A DNA stretch of 64,000 bases from Streptomyces roseicoloratus (GCF_004117935.1 NZ_SDOY01000175.1:36427-100426); one strand, 5' to 3'; shown: positions 34,612 through 43,213, counted from the first letter of the stretch. Numbers and translations are program-made. The notes: a model not told the origin generated them from the letters alone.

Positions 34612-35006
34612 GCGCGGACGACGCGCTGCCCGACGACGTGGTCGCCGCCGTCGGCCTCCTGCTCGACGGGGAGGACCCCGTCCACGCGGCCCTCCGGCGC
34701 CAGGTGCCGCATCTTCGGGTGGCGGGGCGCTGCGCGTGCGGGTGCGGCACCACCGACTTCGCCGTCGACACGGCGGCGGCTCCGGCCGCTCCGACCGGCG
34801 ACCCGGGCACCAGGTCGGTGGCGTCCCGGATATTCTGTGCCGCGGACGGGACGGTCCTCGGCGATGTCGTCCTGTTCGCGCGGGGCGGGCACCTTTCCTG
34901 GATCGAGGTCTGCGACCTCACCGGCATCCACGACGACGTCACCGTCACGCTCGATCTGGCGCTGCGGTGCCTGACCCGACCAGCCGACGATCACCGGTCA
35001 CCCTGA
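34608..35006 (+). CDS. Conserved hypothetical with CxCxC motif
   Basis: A 132-residue protein with HLRVAGRCACGCGTTDFAVD near residue 35-55, the only cysteine cluster, then FARGGHLSWIEVCDLTG. The compact CxCxC may bind metal. It is translationally coupled to the 49-aa gene before it and lies 70 bp upstream of a kinase gene. Function unknown. Confidence 0.7.
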   Translation: MSADDALPDDVVAAVGLLLDGEDPVHAALRRQVPHLRVAGRCACGCGTTDFAVDTAAAPAAPTGDPGTRSVASRIFCAADGTVLGDVVLFARGGHLSWIEVCDLTGIHDDVTVTLDLALRCLTRPADDHRSP

Positions 35007-35076
35007 CCGCTCCACAGCGGATAAGGTGCCGGGCGAACAACCGGGATCCTTAGTTCCGCACGGGGAGAAACAATTG

Positions 35077-37041
35077 ATGAGTGGTCAGCAGTCCGGCGGC
35101 GCCGCCGGGGCCTCAACGGTCTTCCAGCCGCTGGAGGGTGACGACCCGACGACCGTCGCCGGGTACCGGCTGGCCGCGCGGCTGGGAGCCGGCGGCATGG
35201 GCAAGGTGTACCTGTCGTACACGCCCGGCGGACGGCCCGTGGCCATCAAGGTGATCAGGCCCGAGTTCGGCGAGGACGCCGAGTTCCGCCGCCGGTTCGC
35301 CCAGGAGGTCCGCTCCGCGCAGCGCGTGCAGGGCCTGTTCACGGCGCCCGTCATCGACGCCGACGCCGAGGGCACGCGGCCCTGGCTGGCCACCGCGTAC
35401 GTCCCGGGTCCCTCGCTCGCCGACGCCGTCGTCGCGCACGGCGCCCTGCCCGTCGAGACGGTGCTGCTGCTGGTGGCGGGCATGGCCGAGGCGCTGCAGG
35501 TGATCCACGGCGCGGGCCTCGTGCACCGCGACCTCAAGCCGTCCAACGTGCTGCTCGCCGCCGACGGCCCCCGCGTCATCGACTTCGGCATCGCCCACGC
35601 CGCCGACGCCACCTCGCTCACCGGCAGCGGCGTCACCATCGGCACGCCGTCCTTCATGGCGCCGGAACAGGCCGCCGGGCGCCGGGTCACCGCGGCCACG
35701 GACGTCTTCGCCCTCGGGCAGGTCGCGGTCTACGCGGCGACGGGCGTGCCCGCGTTCGGCGAGGGCACCTCGCACGGCGTGCTCTACCGGATCGTCCACG
35801 AGGACCCGGACCTCGGTGCGGTGCCGGAGCGGCTCACCTCCCTGGTCACCCGCTGCCTCGCGAAGGATCCGGAGGCCCGGCCGTCCGTCGCCGAGGTGAT
35901 CCGGCTCTGCCAGGAGGCCAACGCGGGAACCGTGCTGCGCCGGCCCGAGGACTGGCTGCCGGGTGCGGTCTCCGCGGACATCACGGTACGGGCGGCCACT
36001 CCCGCACCCGCCGCCGCGCCGGAACCGGCTCCCGCGCCCGCCGCGTCCGCGACCGCCGCCCCGGGGCAGGGCCAGACCCCGACGCCCCCGCCGACGGCGC
36101 CGGCCGGTGCGCCGGCGGGCTACGCGCCGACCGCTCCCGCCGGGCCCCCCGCGGGCTACTCCCCCACCGCGCCCGCCTCCGTCACGCCCCCGCCCGCCGG
36201 GCCGCAGACCGGTGCCCCGTCCGCCCCGACGCCCCCGCCGCACCCGGGCCACGCCTACGCGCCGACGCAGGGCCCCGCCCCTGCCGCGTACCCGGGCACC
36301 GGTGGCTACCCGACCACACCGGGGTTCCCGGCGCAGCACCCCCACGCGCCCTACCCGAACGCCCCGCACCCGCAGGCGGCGGGTCCCGGCGGCCGTCCTC
36401 CGGCGCCCCGTCAGGGCACGGCCAAGCGGACGCTGCTGGTGGGCCTCGCCGCCGCGCTCGTCTTCGGCGTGGGCGGCGCCGCCACCGTGTACGTCCTGAC
36501 GAAGGACGACGACAAGAAGGCCTCGGCGAGCGACAACGGCAAGCCCGGCACGCAGACCGGTTCGGGCGGGGTCACCGGGGCCTCCTCCTCGCCGTCCTCG
36601 GACGGTTCGGGCGAGAGCGGTTCGGCGCCGTCCGCGAAGCCCTCGGCGAAGGCCGACCCGAAGCCCGTCACGTACGAGAACATCAACCTGACGCGCGGGT
36701 ACCACCTGACCTTCGGCGACGAGGTCGTACGGCCCCAGGACGGCGAGGACGACGGCTACGACCTGTCCTACGACAGCGGCAGCTACCTCGAGGCCGAGAG
36801 CACCGGCGGCACCATGGTGCTCCTCGACCCGGGCCAGGAGGGCACCCTCGAGGTGTGCCGGGCGGAGACCCGGTTCACGCAGAAGGTGAACGTGGACAAG
36901 CTGGCGCCCGGCCGGCAGATGTGCGTCACCACCGGGACGGGTCACATGGGCCTCGTCACGGTCAAGGCGTTCTCGCCCGAGGGTTCGCCGAGCACCTACA
37001 TGACGCTGGACCTGACGGTCTGGCGCAACGGCGCGGTGTGA
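35077..37041 (+). CDS. Membrane Ser/Thr protein kinase
   Basis: A 654-residue PknB-type kinase. Glycine loop LGAGGMGKVY at 36-45, Lys58, HRDLKPSN at 150-157, DFG at 169-171, APEQ shortly after. A long Pro/Ala-rich linker with PPAGYSPTAP-like repeats follows, then one membrane helix at about 450-475 (LLVGLAAALVFGVGGAATVY) and a Ser/Gly-rich stalk ahead of a C-terminal extracytoplasmic domain of about 120 residues with no known fold. ATG at 35077 follows GGGGAGA. It has the same kinase subgroup as the gene at 26128 but a different sensor. Confidence 0.9.
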   Translation: MSGQQSGGAAGASTVFQPLEGDDPTTVAGYRLAARLGAGGMGKVYLSYTPGGRPVAIKVIRPEFGEDAEFRRRFAQEVRSAQRVQGLFTAPVIDADAEGTRPWLATAYVPGPSLADAVVAHGALPVETVLLLVAGMAEALQVIHGAGLVHRDLKPSNVLLAADGPRVIDFGIAHAADATSLTGSGVTIGTPSFMAPEQAAGRRVTAATDVFALGQVAVYAATGVPAFGEGTSHGVLYRIVHEDPDLGAVPERLTSLVTRCLAKDPEARPSVAEVIRLCQEANAGTVLRRPEDWLPGAVSADITVRAATPAPAAAPEPAPAPAASATAAPGQGQTPTPPPTAPAGAPAGYAPTAPAGPPAGYSPTAPASVTPPPAGPQTGAPSAPTPPPHPGHAYAPTQGPAPAAYPGTGGYPTTPGFPAQHPHAPYPNAPHPQAAGPGGRPPAPRQGTAKRTLLVGLAAALVFGVGGAATVYVLTKDDDKKASASDNGKPGTQTGSGGVTGASSSPSSDGSGESGSAPSAKPSAKADPKPVTYENINLTRGYHLTFGDEVVRPQDGEDDGYDLSYDSGSYLEAESTGGTMVLLDPGQEGTLEVCRAETRFTQKVNVDKLAPGRQMCVTTGTGHMGLVTVKAFSPEGSPSTYMTLDLTVWRNGAV

Positions 37042-37058
37042 TGCCGTAGGGCACACCG

Positions 37059-37099
37059 AGGGGCGGTCCTGAGGGGTTCACGGCCTCAGGGCCGCCCCT
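37059..37099. terminator. 16-bp stem hairpin between convergent genes
   Basis: 37059-37074 (AGGGGCGGTCCTGAGG) pairs with 37084-37099 with one G-U wobble around a 9-base loop. The right arm overlaps the last codons of the minus-strand gene. Likely a bidirectional terminator. Confidence 0.7.
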
Positions 37100-38198
37100 T
37101 CGCCGGTGTCTCGCCGGGGCGGGCGGTGACGTCCCTGGCGAGGACGGCGGTGGTGCCGAGGACGGCGCCGGCCGGGCCCGCGTCCGTCGACCGGGTCAGG
37201 ACGGTGCGTTCACCGAGGAAGGCGGCCGTGGCGCGGTCGAAGATCCACTGGTTCTGTTCGCCGTGGACGCCGGTACGGGCCACGGCGACGCCTTCGCGGC
37301 CCGCCGCGTCCGTCGCGGAGGGCAGCACGGTCGTGCCGGGGATCCGTGCCGCCGCCTGGTAGAGCGCCGCGGTCACCCTCGGCGGCGCCCAGGTCTCGGC
37401 GAGCAGCGTGCCGATCGCGGTGAACGCCCGCTGGTCCGGGTCGCCTTCGGCGGTGGCCCGGGTCTGGGTCCGGATCAGGCTCAGCAGCGCCTCGGGGTCG
37501 GTCGGCAGCGCCGCCACGTAGGCGTGGGTGGGCCGGGTCACCGAGGGTTCCGCCGGCGTCAGGGTGCCCGGACGGGGCGTCGCGCCGCGACGGTCCAGCT
37601 CGTACACGCGCCCGGGTTCGTCCAGCGACGTGTCGGGCGCCCCGGCCTCGCGCAGCAGCCCCGGCCGGGTGCCGTCGGCGGAGAGCCACACCTGGCGCCG
37701 GTGCGCCGGCGGCAGGCTCGGGGGTCCGCCGCCGGCGGCGGACCGGGCGGCGTGGGCGACCAGGCTGTCGATGTAGACGAACTCGTGGGGACGCGCCTCC
37801 GTCCGGGACGCGGCCGAGGCGGCGAGCGCGGCACGCGTGAGCACGCCGGTCGCCGCGGGCGGTCGGCCGTGGGTACCGGCGGCGCCGTCGTGGCGCGGCA
37901 CGGTCGGCACCGGCGGCCCGCCCGTACCGGCGACGAGCACGAGCGCGACGGCTCCGGCCAGTACGGCCCCGAGCGCGAGGCGCGGGACGGCGAGCGCGCG
38001 AGGGCCCGTGCGCCGCCGAGCCGCGGCCGGGCGCGCAGGGGCTTGAGCGGTGGTCAGGACGGTGCGTCTGAGGGCCTGGTGACGCTGGAGCGGCAGGTCC
38101 GGAACCTCGGGCGCGGGCAGCAGAGCGGCGAGTTCGGCGCGGAGGCGGTCGTGGTCGGAAGCGGGAACGGGAACGGGAACGGGAACGGGAGCGTTCAC
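37086..38198 (-). CDS. CU044_5270-family membrane protein (probable ECF sigma partner)
   Basis: A 370-residue protein starting MNAPVPVPVPVPASDHDRL; the PV repeat is encoded by (GGGAAC)n hexamers. A single membrane helix (LALGAVLAGAVALVLVAG, near residue 80) separates a short cytoplasmic part from a long extracytoplasmic domain with TRPTHAYVAALPTDPEALLS and GERTVLTRS typical of CU044_5270-type proteins. These are regularly encoded directly after an ECF sigma factor. The GTG start overlaps the sigma factor stop (GTGA). A sensor or anti-sigma role is plausible but not shown. Confidence 0.85.
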   Translation of the reverse strand: MNAPVPVPVPVPASDHDRLRAELAALLPAPEVPDLPLQRHQALRRTVLTTAQAPARPAAARRRTGPRALAVPRLALGAVLAGAVALVLVAGTGGPPVPTVPRHDGAAGTHGRPPAATGVLTRAALAASAASRTEARPHEFVYIDSLVAHAARSAAGGGPPSLPPAHRRQVWLSADGTRPGLLREAGAPDTSLDEPGRVYELDRRGATPRPGTLTPAEPSVTRPTHAYVAALPTDPEALLSLIRTQTRATAEGDPDQRAFTAIGTLLAETWAPPRVTAALYQAAARIPGTTVLPSATDAAGREGVAVARTGVHGEQNQWIFDRATAAFLGERTVLTRSTDAGPAGAVLGTTAVLARDVTARPGETPAKGRP

Positions 38199-38896
38199 AG
38201 CGGATTCTCCGTGGCGGTTCGGCGCGGGAGCGCGGGGGCGGGGGCGGCAGTGGTGGAGGCGGTGGCGGGTTCCGGGATTCGGGTGCCGCGCGACGCGCGT
38301 GCGGTGCGCAGTTCCGTCTCGGCCAGGGCGCGGAGGCGGTCGCGGGCGCGCGCGAGGCGGGAGCGGACCGTGCCGACGGGGATGCCCAGGGCCTCGGCGG
38401 CCGCCGCGTAGTCCAGGCCGGCCCACACCACCAGGGCGAAGACCTCGCGGTCGCGGCGGCGCAGGCGCTTCAGGGCGGCGCGGGCCGCGGCGAGTCGTTC
38501 CGCTCCGGAGAGGCGCGTCACCACCTCGTCGGCGAAGTCGGGCAGCACGCCCCGGTCGGCGATCCGGGCGAACGCGGCGTCCCTGCGCCGTGCCTCGCGG
38601 GCCGTGCCGCGCAGGATGTTGGTCGCGATGCCGAGCAGCCAGGGGCGCAGGCTGCCGCCGTCGGGAAGCAGTCGCGTGCGGCAGCGCCAGGCCTCCAGGA
38701 AGGCGGCGGAGACGACGTCCTCGGCCGCCGCCGGGTCGCCGCAGACGCGTAGCGCGTACCGGTAGAGGACCTGCGCGTGCGCGTCGTAGGCCTCGCCGAG
38801 CGCCGCCGGGTCCCCGGCACGGAAACGATCTCTCACAAGTGGTTCCACATGAGGTACTGGCCGCGCGTTGGTCCGGGTTCCCGTGACGCCCGCCAC
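38195..38896 (-). CDS. ECF-subfamily RNA polymerase sigma factor
   Basis: Up to 233 residues. Region 2 reads YDAHAQVLYRYALRVCGDPA, AEDVVSAAFLEAWR; region 4 has RLRRRDREVFALVVWAGLDY, AAAAEALGIPVGTVRSRLAR. The C-terminal 40 residues are Ala/Thr/Pro-rich. The start is a GTG at 38896 or at 38848 (VEPLVRDRFRAGD), the latter giving a more usual N-terminus. It is coupled to the CU044_5270-type gene downstream and divergent from a Tat-exported protein. Confidence 0.9.
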   Translation of the reverse strand: MAGVTGTRTNARPVPHVEPLVRDRFRAGDPAALGEAYDAHAQVLYRYALRVCGDPAAAEDVVSAAFLEAWRCRTRLLPDGGSLRPWLLGIATNILRGTAREARRRDAAFARIADRGVLPDFADEVVTRLSGAERLAAARAALKRLRRRDREVFALVVWAGLDYAAAAEALGIPVGTVRSRLARARDRLRALAETELRTARASRGTRIPEPATASTTAAPAPALPRRTATENPL

Positions 38897-38967
38897 ACCG
38901 CACGGGCCGGAGTTCCGTTGTGGCGCAGCTCACGGGAACGCCGGCGCCCGCCGGTCCAGTGCAGGTC

Positions 38968-40647
38968 ATGAACGATCACCCGACGAAACGGCGGACCCTG
39001 CTGCGCGGGTTCGCACTAACCGCCGCCGGCACCTGCCTGCCCGCGACCGCCACGGCCGTGGCCGCGCCCCCTCCGGGTCCGGCCCGCTCCGACTCCTCGG
39101 CGCTCTCGGCCTTCCCGGCCTCATCGGCGGAGACGTACGCGCTCACGCTCATCCACCTCGACCGCGCCGGCGGGCCGACGGCCGACCACACCACGCGGCT
39201 GACCGCGCTGTCCGGCCCGGGCGCCGGGACCGCCGTGCAGCCGCACGACCCGTCCGGCACGGTCACCCTGCGGGTCCCGAAGGGCCGCTACCTGCTGGAC
39301 AGTGCGCTCTCCGCCCTCGCCGCGGACGGCTCCGTCACCGGGACGGACTGGATCGTCCGGCCGCGCCTGGACGTCGACCGCGACATGACCGTCGTCGTCG
39401 ACGCCCGCACCGCCGCGCCGGTGGACGTGCGGCCGCCCGAGTCCGCCGCCGCGTTCTCGCACGGCGGGGCGTTCGTCGAGGTGACGTACGGGGGCGTGAA
39501 GGCCTTCGCGAACGTGGTCCACCCGCGCCCGAACCTGCGGATCGCCCACCTCGGCCCCGCGGCGGAGCCGGGCACGGTGCGAGCCTGGGTCGACACGTAC
39601 TGGACGGGGGAACGCGGCACGTACGTCCTCGGGTACACGTTCTCCACCGACCGCGCGCTCACCGGGCTCGTACGGCATCCCCGGCCCGAGGACCTGGCCA
39701 CGCTCGAGGTCCGCGCCGCGGCGCCCGCTTCCGGTCCAGGTTTCGGGATCGTGGACTTCGGTCCCTCCTCAGGACCCAGCCCCGCGCTGGCGCAGCCGCT
39801 CGCCGTGCCCGGCGGCGTGACCTTCCTGGTGACGCCCGAGCGGGGCGCCTGGGAGGTCGTGTACAGCGCTCCGTCGGAGCCGGAGGACGACACCGAGGCC
39901 ACCACGTCGGCCACCTCCCCCGCCCACCGCTACACCGTGACGGACATCGCCGTGAAGGCCGGGACCACCACCGTCCACACCTTCGACTCCCCGGTCTTCG
40001 GGCCCGCCATGGACCCCTCCCCCGGCGCCCGGCCGCCGGGTCTGCGGACGGGGAACAGGCTGGACCTGGCGCTTGCGCTGCTGGCGGACGGCGACGGTCA
40101 TCCGCCGTCCGCCCCGGCGTTCCTGGCGGCGCGGACGACGCTGCACCGTGACGGCGTCCTCCTGGGCACCCGTCAGGGCACGCCGGTCCACGCCTCGTTC
40201 ACGGTGCCGGCCGGTCGCGCCTCGTACCTGCTGACGGCGACCGCGTCCCGGCCCCGGCCGGCGCCTGGCGGCGCCCCGGCCACGGTGACGGCCGCCTGGA
40301 CCTTCGTGTCCGCCGCGACGCGCTCCGCGACGGAACTCCCGCTGAGCATCGTGCGCTTCGCCCCTCCGCTGGGCGTCGACGGCACCGTCGCTCCGCGCCG
40401 CAGGCACTACGTGCCACTGGTGGTGCGGGGCGCCGCCGAGCGGTCGGGGGTGCGGTCGCTGACGGTCGAGGTGTCGACGGACCGCGGTGCCACCTGGTCT
40501 CCGGCGCCGGTGACCGGCGGTCGGTTCGCGGTCACCGCGCCGGAGCCGGGCGGAACGGTCTCGCTGCGGGTCGAGCTGGCCGACACGTTCGGCAACAGCC
40601 TCACCCAGACCCACGTCGACGCGTACGGCACGGGCACCACCTCCTGA
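38968..40647 (+). CDS. Tat-exported protein resembling the C-terminal part of S8 peptidases
   Basis: A 559-residue secreted protein. The signal has twin arginines and a short hydrophobic stretch (KRRTLLRGFALTAAGT) and ends near AVAAPP. The body is all-beta-like, with LTLIHLDRAGG, GTVTLRVPKGRYLLDS and DRDMTVVVDARTAAPVDVRP. These segments occur in the C-terminal region of large Streptomyces subtilisin-family proteases, but no Asp/His/Ser catalytic motifs are present. Stand-alone use as a binding or accessory protein is inference. ATG at 38968 is preferred over GTG at 38920. Confidence 0.75.
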   Translation: MNDHPTKRRTLLRGFALTAAGTCLPATATAVAAPPPGPARSDSSALSAFPASSAETYALTLIHLDRAGGPTADHTTRLTALSGPGAGTAVQPHDPSGTVTLRVPKGRYLLDSALSALAADGSVTGTDWIVRPRLDVDRDMTVVVDARTAAPVDVRPPESAAAFSHGGAFVEVTYGGVKAFANVVHPRPNLRIAHLGPAAEPGTVRAWVDTYWTGERGTYVLGYTFSTDRALTGLVRHPRPEDLATLEVRAAAPASGPGFGIVDFGPSSGPSPALAQPLAVPGGVTFLVTPERGAWEVVYSAPSEPEDDTEATTSATSPAHRYTVTDIAVKAGTTTVHTFDSPVFGPAMDPSPGARPPGLRTGNRLDLALALLADGDGHPPSAPAFLAARTTLHRDGVLLGTRQGTPVHASFTVPAGRASYLLTATASRPRPAPGGAPATVTAAWTFVSAATRSATELPLSIVRFAPPLGVDGTVAPRRRHYVPLVVRGAAERSGVRSLTVEVSTDRGATWSPAPVTGGRFAVTAPEPGGTVSLRVELADTFGNSLTQTHVDAYGTGTTS

Positions 40648-40681
40648 CCTGATTCACTCACTCACCCCGACCCTCTCTCAT

Positions 40682-40736
40682 CTTCCCTAACCTTCCCGTA
40701 CCTTCCCTTGAAAGTGATAGATTAGGGAAGTATACG
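40682..40736 (+). promoter_or_regulatory. Promoter with phased CTTCCC repeats upstream of HTH-DUF4180
   Basis: TTGAAA (40708-40713), a 17-base spacer and TATACG (40731-40736) form a near-consensus housekeeping promoter, rare in this GC-rich window. Three CTTCCC units start at 40682, 40692 and 40702, exactly 10 bp apart, and CTTCCCTAA (40682-40690) has its perfect inverted copy TTAGGGAAG at 40722-40730 inside the spacer. This looks like an operator array on one helix face, probably for the HTH protein encoded next. Confidence 0.75.
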
Positions 40737-40771
40737 GAGTGTAACGGAAGCAAGGAAAGGTCGGGAGTGGC

Positions 40772-41221
40772 GTGAACGCGGCGCAGCAGTACTACACGGT
40801 CGAGCAGATCGCGGAGCTGCTCGACCTGCACGTGAAGACCGTGCGGGGCTATGTCCGCGACGGGCGGCTGCCGGCGGCGCGGGTCGGCCGGCAGTACCGG
40901 ATCAGCCGGGAGGACCTGGAGGCCTTCACGGGAACGCCCGTCTCCCCCGCCTCCGCCCCTCGCGGGCCGCGTGCCGACGCGTCGAGCATCGTGCAGGTCG
41001 ACGGGGTGGACCGGCACACCGCCGACCGGCTCGCCAACGCCGTCACGGCCACGGCCCTCGGGCGGCACGGCGGCTCGGGCACCGACGCGGGCGGGCGGCT
41101 GCGGGTGGAGACCGTCTTCGACGAGGAGCGCGACTCGCTGAAGTTCGTGGTCCTCGGGGACCTCGACACGACCGCCGAGCTGCTCAAGGTGCTGGACGCA
41201 CTGATCGGAGGCATGCGGTGA
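40772..41221 (+). CDS. HTH (MerR/excisionase-like) regulator
   Basis: A 149-residue protein. Residues 7-55 form a DNA-binding domain (YYTVEQIAELLDLHVKTVRG, YVRDGRLPAARVGRQYRISR). The C-terminal part contains IVQVDGVDRHTADRLAN and DSLKFVVLGDLDTTAELLKV, a regulatory domain seen in Streptomyces HTH-DUF4180 pairs. GTG at 40772 follows AAGGAAAGG. The stop overlaps the downstream GTG by four bases. Autoregulation through the upstream repeats is likely. Confidence 0.85.
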   Translation: MNAAQQYYTVEQIAELLDLHVKTVRGYVRDGRLPAARVGRQYRISREDLEAFTGTPVSPASAPRGPRADASSIVQVDGVDRHTADRLANAVTATALGRHGGSGTDAGGRLRVETVFDEERDSLKFVVLGDLDTTAELLKVLDALIGGMR

Positions 41222-41586
41222 ACACCCTGCGGGACCTCCACGGCACGCCCGTGCTCCTCTGCCCGCCCGAGGGCCCGCTCCTGCTCGGGGAGCGGGAGGC
41301 GGTCGACGTGATCGGCGAGGGTTCGTACGCCGGCGCGTCCTGGGTCGCGGTGCCGGTCGAGCGGCTCCCGGACGACTTCTTCCGGCTGCGCACGCGGGTG
41401 GCCGGGGACATCGTCCAGAAGTTCGCCACCTACCGTCTCGGCCTCGCCGTCGTGGGCGACATCCCCCGGCACCTGGAGGAGAGTACGGCGCTGCGGGACT
41501 TCGTCCGGGAATCGAACCGGGGCACCCAACTCTGGTTCGTCCCGGACACGGCAGCCCTCGCGGAGCGGCTGGCACCGACCCGCTGA
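41218..41586 (+). CDS. DUF4180 domain protein
   Basis: A 122-residue protein starting MNTLRDLHGTPVLLCPPEGP, with GEGSYAGASWVAVPVERLPD, DFFRLRTRVAGDIVQKFATY and FVRESNRGTQLWFV, the DUF4180 signature. Function unknown; it often follows an HTH regulator. The GTG start overlaps the regulator's stop (GTGA), so the two are made together. Confidence 0.88.
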   Translation: MNTLRDLHGTPVLLCPPEGPLLLGEREAVDVIGEGSYAGASWVAVPVERLPDDFFRLRTRVAGDIVQKFATYRLGLAVVGDIPRHLEESTALRDFVRESNRGTQLWFVPDTAALAERLAPTR

Positions 41587-41660
41587 CGGCGGGTGCCGGG
41601 GGCCGGCAGGCGGGGCGACGGACGCGGCTCGCGGGCCGCTCCCGCACTCCCGTCTCCCGC

Positions 41661-41699
41661 GCTCCCGTGCTCCCGTGCTCCCGTGCTCCCGTGCTCCCG
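41661..41699. repeat. 8-bp tandem repeat (CTCCCGTG)
   Basis: About 4.6 copies of CTCCCGTG between the DUF4180 and DUF4440 genes. An octanucleotide repeat is prone to slippage, but it lies outside coding sequence. Confidence 0.85.
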
Positions 41700-41729
41700 C
41701 CGCGCAACGCCTCGTCCACGCAGCCGGGT

Positions 41730-42122
41730 TCAGCCCTCCGGTACCGAGGTGCCCTGGTGGAAGTAGAGGCGCCAGCCGGTGCCGTCCCCACCCTTGCGCC
41801 ACAGGGAGCTGCGGCGGGCGCGGCGGCCGGCGATGACGCTCTCGTACGTCAGGTGCACGAGGTCCGGCGCGAGGAGCACGCCGCGCACGGCCGAGACCTC
41901 GATGCGCGGGCCGCCCGCTCCGCCGTGGAGCGTGGGCAGGGCGGCGACCATGTCCTCGTACGTCCAGCGCCGCCCGGAGGCGCCGATCTCGACGAACTCG
42001 GGGTGGATCAGCCGGATGCCCTCGCCGGAGGCGCGGACGGCGGGGTCGTGCAGGCGCAGTTCGCCGTCCGTCGCCGCGGCGATCGCGGCCTGGGCCTCGG
42101 GGCTCTCCGTCGTGTCGATCAT
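41730..42122 (-). CDS. DUF4440 / NTF2-like domain protein
   Basis: A 130-residue protein: MIDTTESPEAQAAIAAATDG, LRLHDPAVRASGEGIRLIHP, EFVEIGASGRRWTYEDMVAA and SSLWRKGGDGTGWRLYFHQG. This is the cone-shaped NTF2-like fold of DUF4440, found in small enzymes and binding proteins. No catalytic residues assignable. It is divergent from the AurF-like gene. Confidence 0.83.
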   Translation of the reverse strand: MIDTTESPEAQAAIAAATDGELRLHDPAVRASGEGIRLIHPEFVEIGASGRRWTYEDMVAALPTLHGGAGGPRIEVSAVRGVLLAPDLVHLTYESVIAGRRARRSSLWRKGGDGTGWRLYFHQGTSVPEG

Positions 42123-42217
42123 GAACGCATCCTGCCCCGCCCGGGGGGCCGTGGCAACGGAATTCGATACCGACGGGTAGGCGCGGAGCCCGTCTTGCTA
42201 TACGGTCCGTCCAACAG

Positions 42218-42242
42218 CTTGCTAGACACCGCGTCTAACAAG
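42218..42242. promoter_or_regulatory. 25-bp palindromic operator upstream of the AurF-like gene
   Basis: The arms CTTG-n-TAGAC and GTCTA-n-CAAG surround ACCGC; 18 of 20 arm positions pair. It lies 40 bp before the AurF ATG and 96 bp before the divergent DUF4440 start. Size and symmetry fit a TetR-family dimer site. No TetR gene is in the neighbourhood. Confidence 0.75.
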
Positions 42243-42282
42243 AGTCCGTTCCCGCCCTCCAGGCCCCCAAGGAGCCCGCACC

Positions 42283-43197
42283 ATGGCACGCAGCACCGTC
42301 CAGCCGGCGGACCAGGCCCGGCAGCCCGAACGCGAGGCGGCCCGGCGGCTGCTCGACTCCTTCGCCAGGCTCTCCTACGACCCCGCCACCGAGGTCGACT
42401 GGGACACTCCGCTCGACGAGGACTTCCACGGCATGAGCCCCGAGTGGAGCACCCTCTACGGCACCCGGTACTGGCGGGAACTAACCGAGGCACAGCGCAG
42501 GGAGCTGACCCGGCAGGAGTCCGCGTCGGTCGCCAGCACCGGCATCTGGTTCGAGATGATCCTCCAGCAGATGGTGCTGCGCGACATGTACGCCAAGGAC
42601 CCGACCGACCCGCGCTTCCAGTGGGCGCTGACCGAGATCGCCGACGAGTGCCGGCACTCGATCATGTTCGGCCGCGGCGCCGCCAAACTCGGCGCCCCCG
42701 CCTACCGCCCGCCGCGCCTGGTGCTCGAACTCGGCCGCGCGTTCAAGACGCTGGCGGTCGGCGAGGCCGCGTACGCGTCGATCCTCGTCGCCGAGGAGGT
42801 GCTCGACGTGATGCAGCGCGACTGGATGCGCGACGAACGGGTGGTGCCCTTCGTGCGGACCATCAACAACATCCATGTCGTCGAGGAGTCGCGGCACATG
42901 AAGTTCGCCCGCGAGGAGACCCGCGCCCGGCTGCGCAAGGCCGGACCGCTGCGGCGCCAGGTCCAGGCCCTCGTCGTCTCCGTCGCCTCGTACTTCATCG
43001 TCACCAGCATGGTGAACCGCGAGGTCTACGCGAACGCCGGGCTCGACACCGAGCGGGCGCTCGCCGAGGCGAAGGCCAACGAGCACCACAAGTCCCTGAT
43101 GCGGTCGAGCTGTTCGGGCCTGATGGAGTTCCTGGCCTCCGCCGGCCTGCTCACCCGCCCCGCCGTCGCGGTCTACCGGCGCGCCCACCTGATCTGA
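42283..43197 (+). CDS. AurF-like diiron N-oxygenase family protein
   Basis: A 304-residue ferritin-like diiron protein. Likely iron ligands: Glu91 (GIWFEMILQQ), Glu118/Glu122 with His125 (EIADECRHSIMF), Glu201/202 with His205 (VVEESRHMKF). AurF oxidises p-aminobenzoate to p-nitrobenzoate, but many Streptomyces homologues lie outside nitro-compound clusters and have unknown substrates. ATG at 42283 follows AAGGAG. The ferredoxin reductase gene follows after 16 bp and is the obvious electron donor. Confidence 0.88.
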   Translation: MARSTVQPADQARQPEREAARRLLDSFARLSYDPATEVDWDTPLDEDFHGMSPEWSTLYGTRYWRELTEAQRRELTRQESASVASTGIWFEMILQQMVLRDMYAKDPTDPRFQWALTEIADECRHSIMFGRGAAKLGAPAYRPPRLVLELGRAFKTLAVGEAAYASILVAEEVLDVMQRDWMRDERVVPFVRTINNIHVVEESRHMKFAREETRARLRKAGPLRRQVQALVVSVASYFIVTSMVNREVYANAGLDTERALAEAKANEHHKSLMRSSCSGLMEFLASAGLLTRPAVAVYRRAHLI

Positions 43198-43213
43198 GAG
43201 CCGACGACGCGCC

